This document shows, one piece after another, positions 15,001-23,500 of a stretch of DNA of 64,000 bases. Both the position numbers and the translations under genes were made by a program. The notes beneath the pieces were generated by a model. That model ran no database searches and was not told the origin of the DNA. It saw only the letters and a list, made by a program, of their open reading frames with translations. Where the stretch lies: positions 932,001 to 996,000 of the forward strand of contig CAUJNA010001624.1 of the NCBI GenBank assembly GCA_963377175.1, given 5' to 3'. This DNA comes from Effrenium voratum. Its lineage: Eukaryota; Sar; Dinophyceae; Suessiales; Symbiodiniaceae. The number at the start of each line of letters is the position of its first letter. Within the stretch, counting starts at the first letter, position 1.

Positions 15001-18000
15001 CAATTCAACACGAGATTGGCCGACCCGCAACGTCGGCCTCTGTGTCGTTTGACAGAAACAGTTCCAAGACGCTAAGTATGTGTGCGTGGGTGGGTGTGTG
15101 TGTTTTTTGTGTTTAGTGCTCAGTTGCTCTGGTCATCGTCATTCTTGTTGCTCGAAGGTTTCTGCTTGGGCCACTTTGGGGGGAAGGCACGTTTCCCTGG
15201 CCTATGCGTTCCGGTTCCCCGCTGCGACGAGGTTCGGGCCACTTTGCCAGGAAGACACGCATGACCCTTTGCAAGCGCGACTGCCAGCGACCAATCCGAA
15301 AAAGAAACACGATTTGCGGGAGACTGGGCGTGCCCAGCCTATCTCGTCCCCAAAGTTTTACCAACACCTTTGCGTGCGTCGTTCCTCCCTTGAACTTTTG
15401 TAAGTCTGGCTGACACAAAACACGGAACCCCACCCCCCACCCCCCACCCCCCGCCTTCAAACGGAAGCGATGTTTTTGGGAACCGCTTGCTTGGGCCAAG
15501 TCGAACCATCAAAAACCGGCATTCCCCTACTCAACTGGCCGGCCCAGGTTCTATCTGCCTAACTGGGCTACGTTGCCAGATGCCCCTTGTTTGGGCCCTT
15601 GTCACCCTTGTGTTAGTTGTCTTTTTATTTATTGTTTTAGAGGAGCTCCTTTGTGGGGAAGGGCTCCCTCCGCCAAAGTTTGCGGAAAAGTCGTCCCTTG
15701 AGCAGGGTTCCTTAATAAGATACTTTTCAAAGCCACCTGATTTGCAAGCAAAAGAAGAAAATCAGCTGGCAAAGGTGCCCTTTTTGCTGGTCCAAATGAC
15801 TCACAATCAAAAACCGGTATTAAAATGGTTCACCCCGAAAGATGTAGAGAATCAAAGAAGGCGGCCGCAGCTATTTATGGCAAGCGGATTGTCCCTTACT
15901 CATCTGCATCTACCCGGGTTTTGATTGTGGCCCAAATGTGGCAAAAATGGCTCCAAAAACACTTACCAAAATGGCACCTTGGTAAATAGAACCAAGGACT
16001 AAAACCTGCGTTTTGCCCTGGCTCTGGAAAATGTTGAGCCACATCCATGTGTCTGGGTGAATTATAAGCCTGAAATAAGGTGGTTTGGGGGCAATTCCCC
16101 ACATAAACCACCATTTGGGGTGAATTCGGTCGTGTGAGGTCGTTATGATTCACCCAGATGCATTTCTTTCAGCTTCCCTTTGCAAGGTGCGACCTCTCGC
16201 CTTGGTGGGGAAGACCAGGATGGCAGTGGCCTCCGGTTCTTTCAGCAGCGCCTCGATCAAAAGACCCGACAGGGACCATGGCAGGCAACCCCACCGGGCA
16301 GTGTCATTTTTTGAATCAAGGTGCCGGTTTTTGGTGGCTTTGCAGGGAAACAAACTAAACGGAAAACCGAATCAACAGGGATCCGTACATTATACACCTG
16401 AACATTGCCTTGTAAATTGTGGTTTCCCTTGTATCTTTTAAGGAGCTCTGTTGAAGGTACCTATTTTTGGTGGCTGTGGAGGGAAACTTTAAAACAAAAA
16501 AACGAATGGAAACAACCCAAAAGGCCCCATTCAAATGGTCGTTTCCCGGGGCTTTCTGTCAGGTTCCACCTTCGTGCGTGGGGGTGGCGGGGGGTTTTGA
16601 TCTCTTCACTTGGGGTTTTCACGCACCCAGCGACACCAGCTCTGGTGGAATCTTAGGGTGTGCCCGGGTAAGCGACCATTTTCCCTGGGCCCGTCACCTG
16701 AATTTGCAGGAAGGGAGCTCAATCCCAGGTTCCATCAAAAACCAAACCATGAGACCGCACAGAAAGGATGCCGTCAGCCAAGAGGACGACGTCAGCATGC
16801 CAAGTGGCCGCCGCAAGAAACACACACAATCTGCCTAGCTTGCAACACTCAGGGAAGCAAAGCAAGCAACAAATACACAAACATCCACCAATGGAGGTCA
16901 TGGAAACAGGCTTTTGATTCCACTAAAGGCCAAAGGCCTCCCCTTTCTGCTAATATTCGACCAACCGAACCCCAGAAAACAAAAAGAAGAAAAAACCTTG
17001 CTGGGGCTCAGTAGGGTGTTGGGAATGAACCGGTGTTCGGGGATTCCCTTTAAACCAAAATCGGGGATGGTTTTTTTCTTGGGTTCATTCCAACTCATTC
17101 CCTGCCCATCGAACCAGACGATTGGAGCCTCGAAGATGGGGATTTGGTACACCAGGCTCTTGCCGCTGCCCGTAGAGGTGCTCACCACCACGTCCTTCGA
17201 GTCACTGAGCGCGTCCAGCGCCTCCGCCTGCGAGCCCCAGTGTCGTGTCAGGGCGAAAGTGGCACGACTGATGGCGGCGAAATCCAGAAACCGCAGCGCG
17301 AAATGAAACCGTGGTTGAAAGCATAACGTTCGTTAGCGCAACTACAGGGGAAACTTTGTTCCTATGGTGCAGGCTAAACAGTGGGAACCATTGTTCGTTG
17401 GCATTTACGGGGGAATCGAAACATATCCACGATTGCTTCTTAGGTGCTGCGAAATGGATTTCGTCCATCAGTGCCCCCTTGAACTTCGCAAGTGGTGTAG
17501 AATCTAAATGGGGAGGTAGATACCTTCTTCCGCGTGCACCAAGTTCAGAGGAGCCGCGCTCCGATTTTCCGTTTCGGCGAAAATAATTCTCCGGAACGCC
17601 CAGCCCAAAAGAAAGAACATGGGTGGGAACTCTGGAAAACGCTTTGGATGCTCCTTTTGCAGACGCCCTGCTAGAGATCAAAAAAGCACCTACAGTACCA
17701 CAACAGAACTAACGAGGGAACTGCAGGAAGCCAAGGAGTCAAGTCCATCGAGTTCTAAGAAATGAGGTACAGTTCTTTTGCTGGGATTGCGCTATTGACC
17801 CACCACTTGTGAGGGTTCCCTAAAACAGAACCCCCCCCAAAAAGCACACGCAGAGAGAAACGCGACCTGACCACCTGGCGTTGTCTGGCGCCTGATGGCT
17901 GTAGAGCTCCCAGGTGCTTTCGGCACCAGGCCTTCGCAGCTTCAGCTTCTCGGAGAGCACCGACTGACGCGACCGAGACGACTCAGGGCGAAGGAAACGG

Positions 18001-19156
18001 AGGGGGGCGACCAAAACAACCAGAACTCGGCTGCTTTCTGCGAAGCCCTGCTAAAAGCCAATCACTTTTAGTGGTTTAATACGGAACCCCCCCCCCATTA
18101 GTTGGCAAAAAGTTGAAGTCATAACATCCAAGCAAAATGCGCCAAAGAAAAAGGACACCTACGGTCCTCCACTGGGAGTCAGAATCAAAACCTTGATCGC
18201 CAAGTTGCGATCAGCTTTTTTCACTCACTGTTGCTGGTTTTTGGGGTAAAGTGGAAGGAAAAAAGCAGCAACTGGCGATCCAGGCATTTGCATTTTCTCC
18301 GGTGGATTGGGATTTCGGCCTCCCCTTACACCCAAATTCCTTCGATTTTGGGCATGGAACTTGTACTGCTTGCTGTCGGACCCTCAGGCTACCCAATTTA
18401 GCTCCCACAGAGCCTGGAAGAGTTGCCGAGTCAAGCCAGGGATCTCGACACACATATCTGAACAAACAACTCCCACGTGGGAACTCTGATTTCCCCGTCG
18501 CCCCGCCCATGTTGAAACACCACCAAATCGTCACTTTCCGCATGGAAGTTGGCCCCAAGAAAGCCTGCGCGAAGCTGATGGCCCATTCTTTGCAGACTCG
18601 GTGATGGCCCTTTTTGTGTGGGTTTACGGGTTGCCTTTTTGGAGTGTTCTTTTAGCTTTTGCTGAAGTCAGCCCCCCCCCCCCCTAAAAACAAGTCACGT
18701 CCTGTAATTGCCACAAAATCTTGGGGCGAAGTTCTGGGCGTTACCTTCTAGGACCTTGACTGCGAATGGCTCAGCCAGGGTTCCCCCGAAAACATTACGC
18801 CCCCCCCCCCCCCCCCCAGGGGTGCAAACTGGTTGTCTTCATGAATCACCCCGAGCTCGACTCGAACTATGGGCAGGCTAAATTCCGCGAAAAGATGGAG
18901 AACCCCCAGCCCACCCCACCCCACCATCTGCCCCACCCCACCATCTGCCCACTTCATCTCACTGCGTCCCAAAAGGTGGTTGCGGAAAGCGGTTATCCCC
19001 ACCCCCCACCCACCCCCCGGAATGACCCCTCGCCTTCAGCGCAGGATGCAGCTCTCGGCGGATCTGCGCGAAGCGCGCCGTGCGCGCCCCGACCTGCGAC
19101 ACGTGGACGGCCTGGCCCACGTACCAGGGCTCTGCTTTCAGGGCGTTGATCAGGGC
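1..19156 (-). CDS. Hrq1/MrfA-type superfamily 2 DNA helicase (COG1205-like), multi-exon, continues past left edge
   Basis: This module encodes an ATP-dependent 3'-5' DNA helicase of the Hrq1 (RecQ4-like)/MrfA family, known for DNA interstrand-crosslink or adduct repair. The exons give all motifs in order: LYSHQ-AEA (Q), VVVSTSTGSGKS (I), VFPTK-ALAQDQLRAL (Ia), LDGDT and VVLSNP-DML (Ib), VVLDE-VH (II), FIACSAT (III), LAFCKWRSLVEIVL (IV), RVVSYRAGY, then ACTNALELGIDIG (V), LGFPGSVSSLKQQFGRAGRAG split over its length (VI), and DPIDQHFMRAPRELL, typical of this family after motif VI. Nearly all exons join in phase. One exon between 2.7 and 1.95 kb was not found. The stop is beyond the window. A start codon is not seen, and the upstream RING-PHD exons may be part of the same protein. 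Confidence 0.92.
902..939 (-). CDS. Helicase exon: SVAVAPLNLAVL
   Basis: Corresponds to the A-V-V-D-P-x-N-x-x-V-L element downstream of D-Q-Y-F. GC donor GC|GCTGCA in phase 2. Confidence 0.7.
1735..1880 (+). repeat. CCCCA-rich simple repeat
   Basis: CCCCACCCC-type repeats running up to a helicase exon. A GGGGTGG copy of the opposite sense lies at 1015-1060. Confidence 0.9.
1908..1952 (-). CDS. Helicase exon: DPIDQHFMRAPRELL
   Basis: The L/I-D-Q-Y/H-F-M-R-x-P element found after motif VI in this family. Acceptor TTCGAG|GATCCC and GC donor CTG|GCGCTC. One exon between this and motif VI is missing from my model. Confidence 0.88.
2731..2805 (-). CDS. Helicase exon: motif VI (QQFGRAGRAG)
   Basis: LDCTLSLGFPGSVSSLKQQF followed by GRAG and the split codon. 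It carries the arginine finger region. Acceptor CTGAAG|GCCTGG. The donor is uncertain because of a repeated GGGCGCGCC. Confidence 0.93.
3847..3895 (-). CDS. Helicase exon: motif V (TNALELGIDIG)
   Basis: VLGVACTNALELGIDI plus one base, between GAGAG|GTCCTG and the GC donor G|GCCGCC. Motif V is nearly identical to the Hrq1/MrfA consensus. Confidence 0.95.
4301..4390 (-). CDS. Helicase exon: VVSYRAGYPAHLRRQLE
   Basis: Thirty codons, ADLSRRVVSYRAGYPAHLRR followed by QLEKDIFARK. The S-Y-R-A-G-Y...R-R-x-I/L-E-x-x-x-F block is diagnostic of this helicase family. GC donor AAG|GCGGGC. Confidence 0.94.
5241..5267 (-). CDS. Helicase exon: DVREALADE
   Basis: A 27-bp exon between GGGAG|GACGTG and the GC donor GAG|GCCGTC. 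Continues VLQ in frame. Confidence 0.72.
5624..5682 (-). CDS. Helicase exon: motif IV (LAFCKWR)
   Basis: EVSVLAFCKWRSLVEIVLQ after CTCAAG|GCGAGG. F-C-K-x-R is the motif IV signature. GA donor CAG|GACTCG. Confidence 0.92.
5919..6020. mobile_element. 102-bp TIR element, TTCCCCATTCTTT ends, copy 1
   Basis: Perfect 13-bp inverted ends (5919-5931 and 6008-6020). The interior shares GATGGTTGAAAAGAATGGGG with the copy near 42950. Confidence 0.78.
6588..6657 (-). CDS. Helicase exon: ARASPIVEVTRLIAWLVS
   Basis: ELINGARASPIVEVTRLIAW followed by L-V-S. Corresponds to R-x-S-x-x-x-E-x-x-x-L-x-x-x-L-V before motif IV. Acceptor CGCCAG|GAGCTG and GT donor C|GTGCCC. Confidence 0.88.
7677..7709 (-). CDS. Possible helicase insertion exon AQPREPESTHE
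   Basis: A 33-bp phase-0 exon between CTGCAG|GCCCAG and the GC donor GAG|GCTGGA. It lies in a poorly conserved loop of the family, so it may or may not be included. Confidence 0.35.
7710..10040. other. Helicase intron(s), no firm exon
   Basis: Lies between the VLWNP exon and the next firm helicase exon. GC-rich spots near 7850 and 8640 look exon-like on the minus strand but do not fit the family. Confidence 0.5.
10041..10169 (-). CDS. Helicase exon: ANPGEHLERLLG...VLWNP
   Basis: VANPGEHLERLLGPRPQAPS, then VVARDGSPSGGHVYVLWNPA. The A-N-P-x-E-H and D-G-S-P-x-G...W-N-P blocks are family-typical. The 3' end is uncertain (GA donor GTC|GAGGGC or nearby GC donors). Confidence 0.88.
10537..10588 (-). 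CDS. Helicase exon: motif III (SAT)
   Basis: LRRVVEAPLQFIACSAT, with the split Arg codon completed exactly from the previous exon. GC donor ACC|GCGCCT. Confidence 0.93.
11405..11457 (-). CDS. Helicase exon: VHVYRGAFGAH (end of motif II)
   Basis: VHVYRGAFGAHVCNIIR plus AG. It follows LDE, so motif II reads DEVH. Acceptor CCTGAG|GTGCAC and GC donor AG|GCGCGC in phase 2. Confidence 0.92.
12189..12272 (-). CDS. Helicase exon: DMLH and start of motif II
   Basis: DMLHSHVLPQHVEYARLLQN followed by LHYVVLDE. Walker B hhhhDE. Acceptor CCTAAG|GACATG and GC donor GAG|GCCGTT. Confidence 0.93.
12910..12983 (-). CDS. Helicase exon: DGDT and VVLSNP (motif Ib)
   Basis: LDGDTLGAERTRVRREAKVV followed by LSNP. 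Hrq1-type helicases have Y-D-G-D-T-P and L-L-T-N-P-D-M-L-H here. The donor is GA (CCA|GACCCT) and the next exon restores DMLH. Confidence 0.9.
13084..13209. mobile_element. Second copy of the GGTCCTCCAGTAG TIR element
   Basis: Shares GGTCCTCCAGTAGA, AGGGTACCC, TTTTAGTAGGGGAACCCTCC and the CCTGGGGGACCT end with the 36616 copy. It lies in a helicase intron, about 100 bp before an acceptor. Confidence 0.75.
13710..13743 (-). CDS. Possible helicase exon before the DGDT motif
   Basis: VPYPRTQSPGW plus one base, between CACAG|GTGCCC and the GT donor C|GTGCTG. It supplies the missing phase before LDGDT but has no conserved residue. Confidence 0.4.
14489..14533 (-). CDS. Helicase exon: ALAQDQLRALKDLAQ
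   Basis: Completes the family motif F-P-T-K-A-L-A-Q-D-Q. Fifteen codons between GCGAG|GCGCTA and the GC donor CAG|GCCGGG. Confidence 0.93.
16201..16251 (-). CDS. Helicase exon: motif Ia start (ILVFPTK)
   Basis: ALLKEPEATAILVFPTK between ATCGAG|GCGCTG and the GC donor AAG|GCGAGA. Joins to ALAQDQ. Confidence 0.92.
17129..17227 (-). CDS. Helicase exon: motif I (Walker A)
   Basis: AEALDALSDSKDVVVSTSTG followed by SGKSLVYQIPIFE. GSGKS is the ATP-binding Walker A motif. Acceptor CGCAG|GCGGAG and GC donor GAG|GCTCCA. Confidence 0.95.
17892..17931 (-). CDS. Helicase exon: motif Q (LYSHQ)
   Basis: PGAESTWELYSHQ between GCGAAG|GCCTGG and the GC donor CAG|GCGCCA. Joins to AEALDAL to give LYSHQAEA. 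Confidence 0.87.
18031..18147 (+). repeat. Dispersed ~110-bp repeat, family A copy 1
   Basis: Shares GCTTTCTGC, CTGCTAAAAG, ACTTTTAGTGGTTTA, TTAGTTGGCAAAAAGTT and CAAGCAAAATGC with three other copies. It lies about 100 bp upstream of the acceptor of the motif Q exon. Confidence 0.85.
19034..19156 (-). CDS. Helicase exon: PWYVGQAVHV
   Basis: Forty-one codons, ALINALKAEPWYVGQAVHV onward, ending RRELHPALK. The P-W-Y-x-G-Q-x-V-H element is typical just before motif Q in Hrq1-type helicases. Acceptor TTTAG|GCCCTG. The donor is probably GA two bases further on (GC|GAGGGG), giving the split codon used by the next exon. Confidence 0.85.
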
Positions 19157-19242
19157 CTAAAGGCGCACATGGTCATGGACAGAACGAAGGCGCTGGTGGA
19201 CTCCAACCATTTAAGTTGTAACAGATTTTCTGGGGGCTATGT

Positions 19243-19345
19243 ATAATATAGTTATTTATTTATTTATTTATGTGTTTATATATTGATTTATTTATTTATT
19301 TATTTATTTGTTTATTTGTTTATTTACTTATATTGCATTATATGT
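19243..19345 (+). repeat. (TTTA)n microsatellite
   Basis: Imperfect TTTA/TTTG repeats over about 100 bp. Confidence 0.9.
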
Positions 19346-20476
19346 ACATATTTGTATATATCCTGCAATGCTTGCCCTGAAGTCAACAATTTCCCATTTG
19401 TTTATCAAACACCAAGTTCCCTTGTGTCTATCTGGAAATAAGGCTCCCTGCCAAGAATGGGGAAGTTATCCTGTCGTAGGACCCAACCCTGCTCCTCCCC
19501 GTTCCTCCGGCGATGAGTTGTTGGCACCCAACGAAACGGAGAGTACGCTCCCAGGTTTGTCTCAAAAACAAGCGAGAGCGGTTGCCGGAAAGCACCCACC
19601 ATTTGGGGGGGGCGTTTGTGCGGTGCGACGCCCACAGCATTCAAAACAGCGCCGGCCATCGTGGCTTATGGGGAAACATCATCGAAGGCGGAGGACTGTT
19701 TTCCTTCAAGCAATCTCCAGACCGCAAAATGGAAACACGCGCGGCATCGACATTCAACAAGCTTTGCCCCTGCACAAAGTCTCCACAGACTTCAAACAGA
19801 AAGGGAAGTTGCCCTTTAACAACGTGAAGGATCCCGTCTCTCAGATAAAACCTCCATGAGTCGATTCCCAACCTTAAAACGGGGATCCACCCCCACGACT
19901 GGGTCACAAGGGCGGCCGGCCGCTTCTATGTATGGCTGGGAAACTGGGTTGCCATTACACCCCACGGGGAGTCACCCCCAAGAGACAAGTGGCTGTTTTT
20001 AAGGCTCCATGTCAATCTGCAGGCGCGTAGCCCCCTCTACAACAAAACAAACATTGCAAAAGTATCTTCGTGTGGGTAAGCAAAGCAAATGACTGAAGCA
20101 GTGGATTGAAATTCTGCCATCTGCTTTCACCCAACTGCATCAACCATTCGTCTGGTTTTCAAAGGATGGTTCCCTTGGTTGCGGTTTTCCTCTTGCTGTC
20201 GCCTCCAAACACACTCTGAGAACCGCAGTGCTCCCACCCCTGCGTGTCCAGTTGCCACTGCAATCAGTGACCAAGGGAAACCATGCAACCAGAGGGGACG
20301 AAACATGGGAACCTACAGCCAGACCACATACCAGAAGTAACAAAACATGGGAACCTATAGCCAGACCACATGGAGGCAGCCTGCCAAGACGCCATACCGT
20401 CAAGGCTCTTGTCCACCGGCCGCCCCACCGCCGCCGCCGCCCGCGGATTCGGCGGCGCCACGGTTGGCGCCGGCGC

Positions 20477-20533
20477 CGGATCCTCGGGCGGCGGCAGGCC
20501 GCAGGGGTCCAGCGAGACGCCTCTGGGTGACGC
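20477..20533 (-). CDS. Exon ASPRGVSLDPCGLPPPEDP
   Basis: Starts GCCAAG|GCGTCA. The Pro-rich end has several possible GC donors, so the 3' limit is approximate. It lies between the linker exons and the first helicase exon and could belong to either. Confidence 0.5.
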
Positions 20534-23500
20534 CTTGGCCAAAAGGAAGCTTACCCTCCCACCAATCAACTTGGCACCTTACATGGGGTCCCTTTAAAAG
20601 GAAAATGTTCTTACCCTCCCACCAATCAACATGGCACCTGACAGGGGTTCCCTTTAAAAAGGAAAATGTTCTTACCCTCCCACCAATCAACATGGCACCT
20701 GACAGGGGGTCCCTTTAAATGCAAAATGTTCTTACCCTCCCACCAATCAACATGGCACCTGACAGGGGGTCCCTTTAAAAGCAAAATGTTCTTACCCTCC
20801 CACCAATCAACATGGCACCTGACAGGGGTTCCCTTTAAAAGGAAAATGTTCTTACCCTCCCACCAATCAACATGGCACCTGACAGGGGGTCCATTTACAA
20901 GGAAAATAGTCTAATCAGGATCCCCCTGTCAGGTTCCAGGTTAATTGGTGTGAGGATACTTAAAACCGTAGTTTTGAGAACACACTTCTGAACAGATTTG
21001 AAGTAAACAATCTGAAATTCCCGTCGAAACCACTTGAAGTGACAAAATCAAGCACATCAAGCAACAAGTGGTTGCTTTTTGGAAACAGTCACGCATAATT
21101 CAATCTTCTCATGCTGGAAGTCGGCTAAGAGACGGAAACAAATCCTTTGATGGTAGTCAGTTTCTCAGGAAGATGATGTTTCAGCTTGTCTCACATGGTC
21201 ATTCTTAAACCAGTTGAAATGACAAGACGAAACACATCAAGCACAAAGTTGACCTTTTCTGGAAACGGTCACACAGAATGTCCACGACTCCCTCCCTTCA
21301 AGGAGAACCCCCCCCCCACCCCACCCGCTTCAACCAGGGGCCTCCGGCTCCCGAGTTCCCACTGGCATTCCGTGACCACATCCCGTCAAAACCTTCGGAG
21401 TTTGTGGGCGGGGGGCGCCAAAGGGGAGGTACTAAACCACTTGGGCCAAGTCCTGGCCCTAATTTATATCACCTTTGGTTATCCTCCCCTGGCTATAAAT
21501 CCCCTTTTGGCAGGGAAAAAATGCAAAAAAATCTGCACATCCCCGCTCCCCCTTTTACTGCAAACCATGAGGCTCCCCTGGCTATGATTTATATCACCTT
21601 TATCAAAGCGCCGACTTGAAGGACGTGACCCCCGCCTGCGCCAGCTCCAGCATCCGCCTCCTCCCCTGCAGCTCGCAGCGGACGATGTCCGCTGGCCGCA
21701 CCCGGCGCCCCCGGCCGTTGGCTCCTCCTTGGTTGCTGCAACGACCCCCCTGCGAAAGTTTTTGACCTTTTGGGGGTTTAGTGGAAACCCAACTTGATTT
21801 CAACCGAAAAGTTGAAGTCTAAAGATCCAACCCAATAGCAGTCAAGTAACTAGGATCTCACTTCCCGGGTGGATGGGCCAAAACACGTCCAATTGTTTGG
21901 CGATCTCACTTCCCGAGTTGATGAGTGAATGGGCCAAAAAAAATCCAAACTTCTGCTCACCACTAAAATTGTCTTCCCAAAAGTTTATTAATGTCCAGGA
22001 ACTCGGGAAGTGAGGCGGATCCATTTACTCTTTCCGGAGCCCAGACCAGGCGCCTTTGTGATGCTGGGTCGAGAGGCAAGGAATGAGGGAGAGACGACCA
22101 CTTCAGACCACGTCAGTAATTTCCTTCAAAAGCCTTCGGTTCATTCCCAAAATCCTAGGCGATTCCTTGCTGAGAACCAGCAGGTTGCGTTGTTCTAGCA
22201 TCCCCCCCTTTGACAACGAGTCGAGGGTGTTCGAAAGGCAAGGCACACGTGGCTTTAGGCATATGGCTAAATATACGCAAGAAAAAAAAACAGGAACCAA
22301 CGAGAGGAACAAACAGGCCCGAGTTGGGAAACAAACAGGACCAAGTGGGGACAGAGTCTGTGGTCGCCCCTGCAATTCCCAGCTCAACTTATGGCCCCAA
22401 CACGCGGGCCATGTCGTATGTTGAGGCAAGCCGAATTGCGAATTCCCTCCCCCGGCGGCCCCCAAAAAAGAAGCAGGGATGGATCAATCGGCCGAGGCCT
22501 TGGCCACAAACCCTTGATGGACCCAGGATTGATTTGAAAAATTGGGTGATTCACAGAGGACGCCCCAGTTCAAGGATCCCACAAATTCTTGGAGAACTAA
22601 CCCAGCAGTGGCCCAGCAGGCCAACATATCCGGGGGAGATAGTTCCCGTGCCAAGTACAACTAGGAGCAAAACCGCCGGGTGTGAGATTTTGATCGGGCC
22701 CTTGACATCAAGAAGACCAGGAATTTGTGTCCACCAACCAAACCCCCAACTGCCTGACTCTCAGCAAAGAGTCACCACCTTGGGTCCCTGACACCAAAGC
22801 AGAACCGCCCCCCGTCCCCCCCCCCCCCCCCGCGGATGCCACCACCCCACACGCCCACACCCCGTTTGGCGCGTGCAACCAAAAGGCCCTTGTAGCGCAC
22901 GCAGAGAAGCGGCGCAGAGGGCGGCCGCAGGCTGCGTAGGCCGCAGGGGTCCTCGCTTCCGCTCTGGGCGCCAAAGGGGGCAAGCAACAATGCAAAGCAA
23001 ACCAAGCCACCAACCTGCTAACCCACCCATCCACCCACCAACCCCATAACCCACCAACCCAATAACCCACCAACCCAATAACCCACCAACCCACCCACAG
23101 AATAACCCGCCACCCCAGCAATCGAATCACCCACCAACCCACCAATGGCAGCTCCGCCCCTCCTCCTCCACATCCACCTGCTGCCAGAAAAGCTCGAAGC
23201 TGTCCCTCGCCACCTGCAGAAGCTGCCGGCAGCCCAGCTCTGCGTCCAACAGCCTCCCCCCCAGCGCGCGGCGCCGGGCGGGAAGGGAAGCGGGGGGCAG
23301 GAGGGAGTGAGGCTCCGAGCGCATGGGAGTGATGAGGCACAAAGGACATCTGTGACTCCAATAAGGGTCATAAAGCAACCAACATGTTGCCGCCCAACCA
23401 TAAACCTACCACTCTGATGACCCTGGCGATTCACCAACCCAGAAAAAAAAAAGAGAAAACAACTTTTTCAAGGAACCTTCATTACAGCCGAGATCACAAC

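Noticed and set aside
15200..15310. GC-rich minus-strand stretch resembling an exon
   Set aside because: No frame gives helicase residues, and motif Ia joins directly from exon 16201 to exon 14489 without it.
22708..23361. 217-codon minus-strand open frame
   Set aside because: Mostly the translated minisatellite (GWWVIG repeats). The real exons inside it use other frames.
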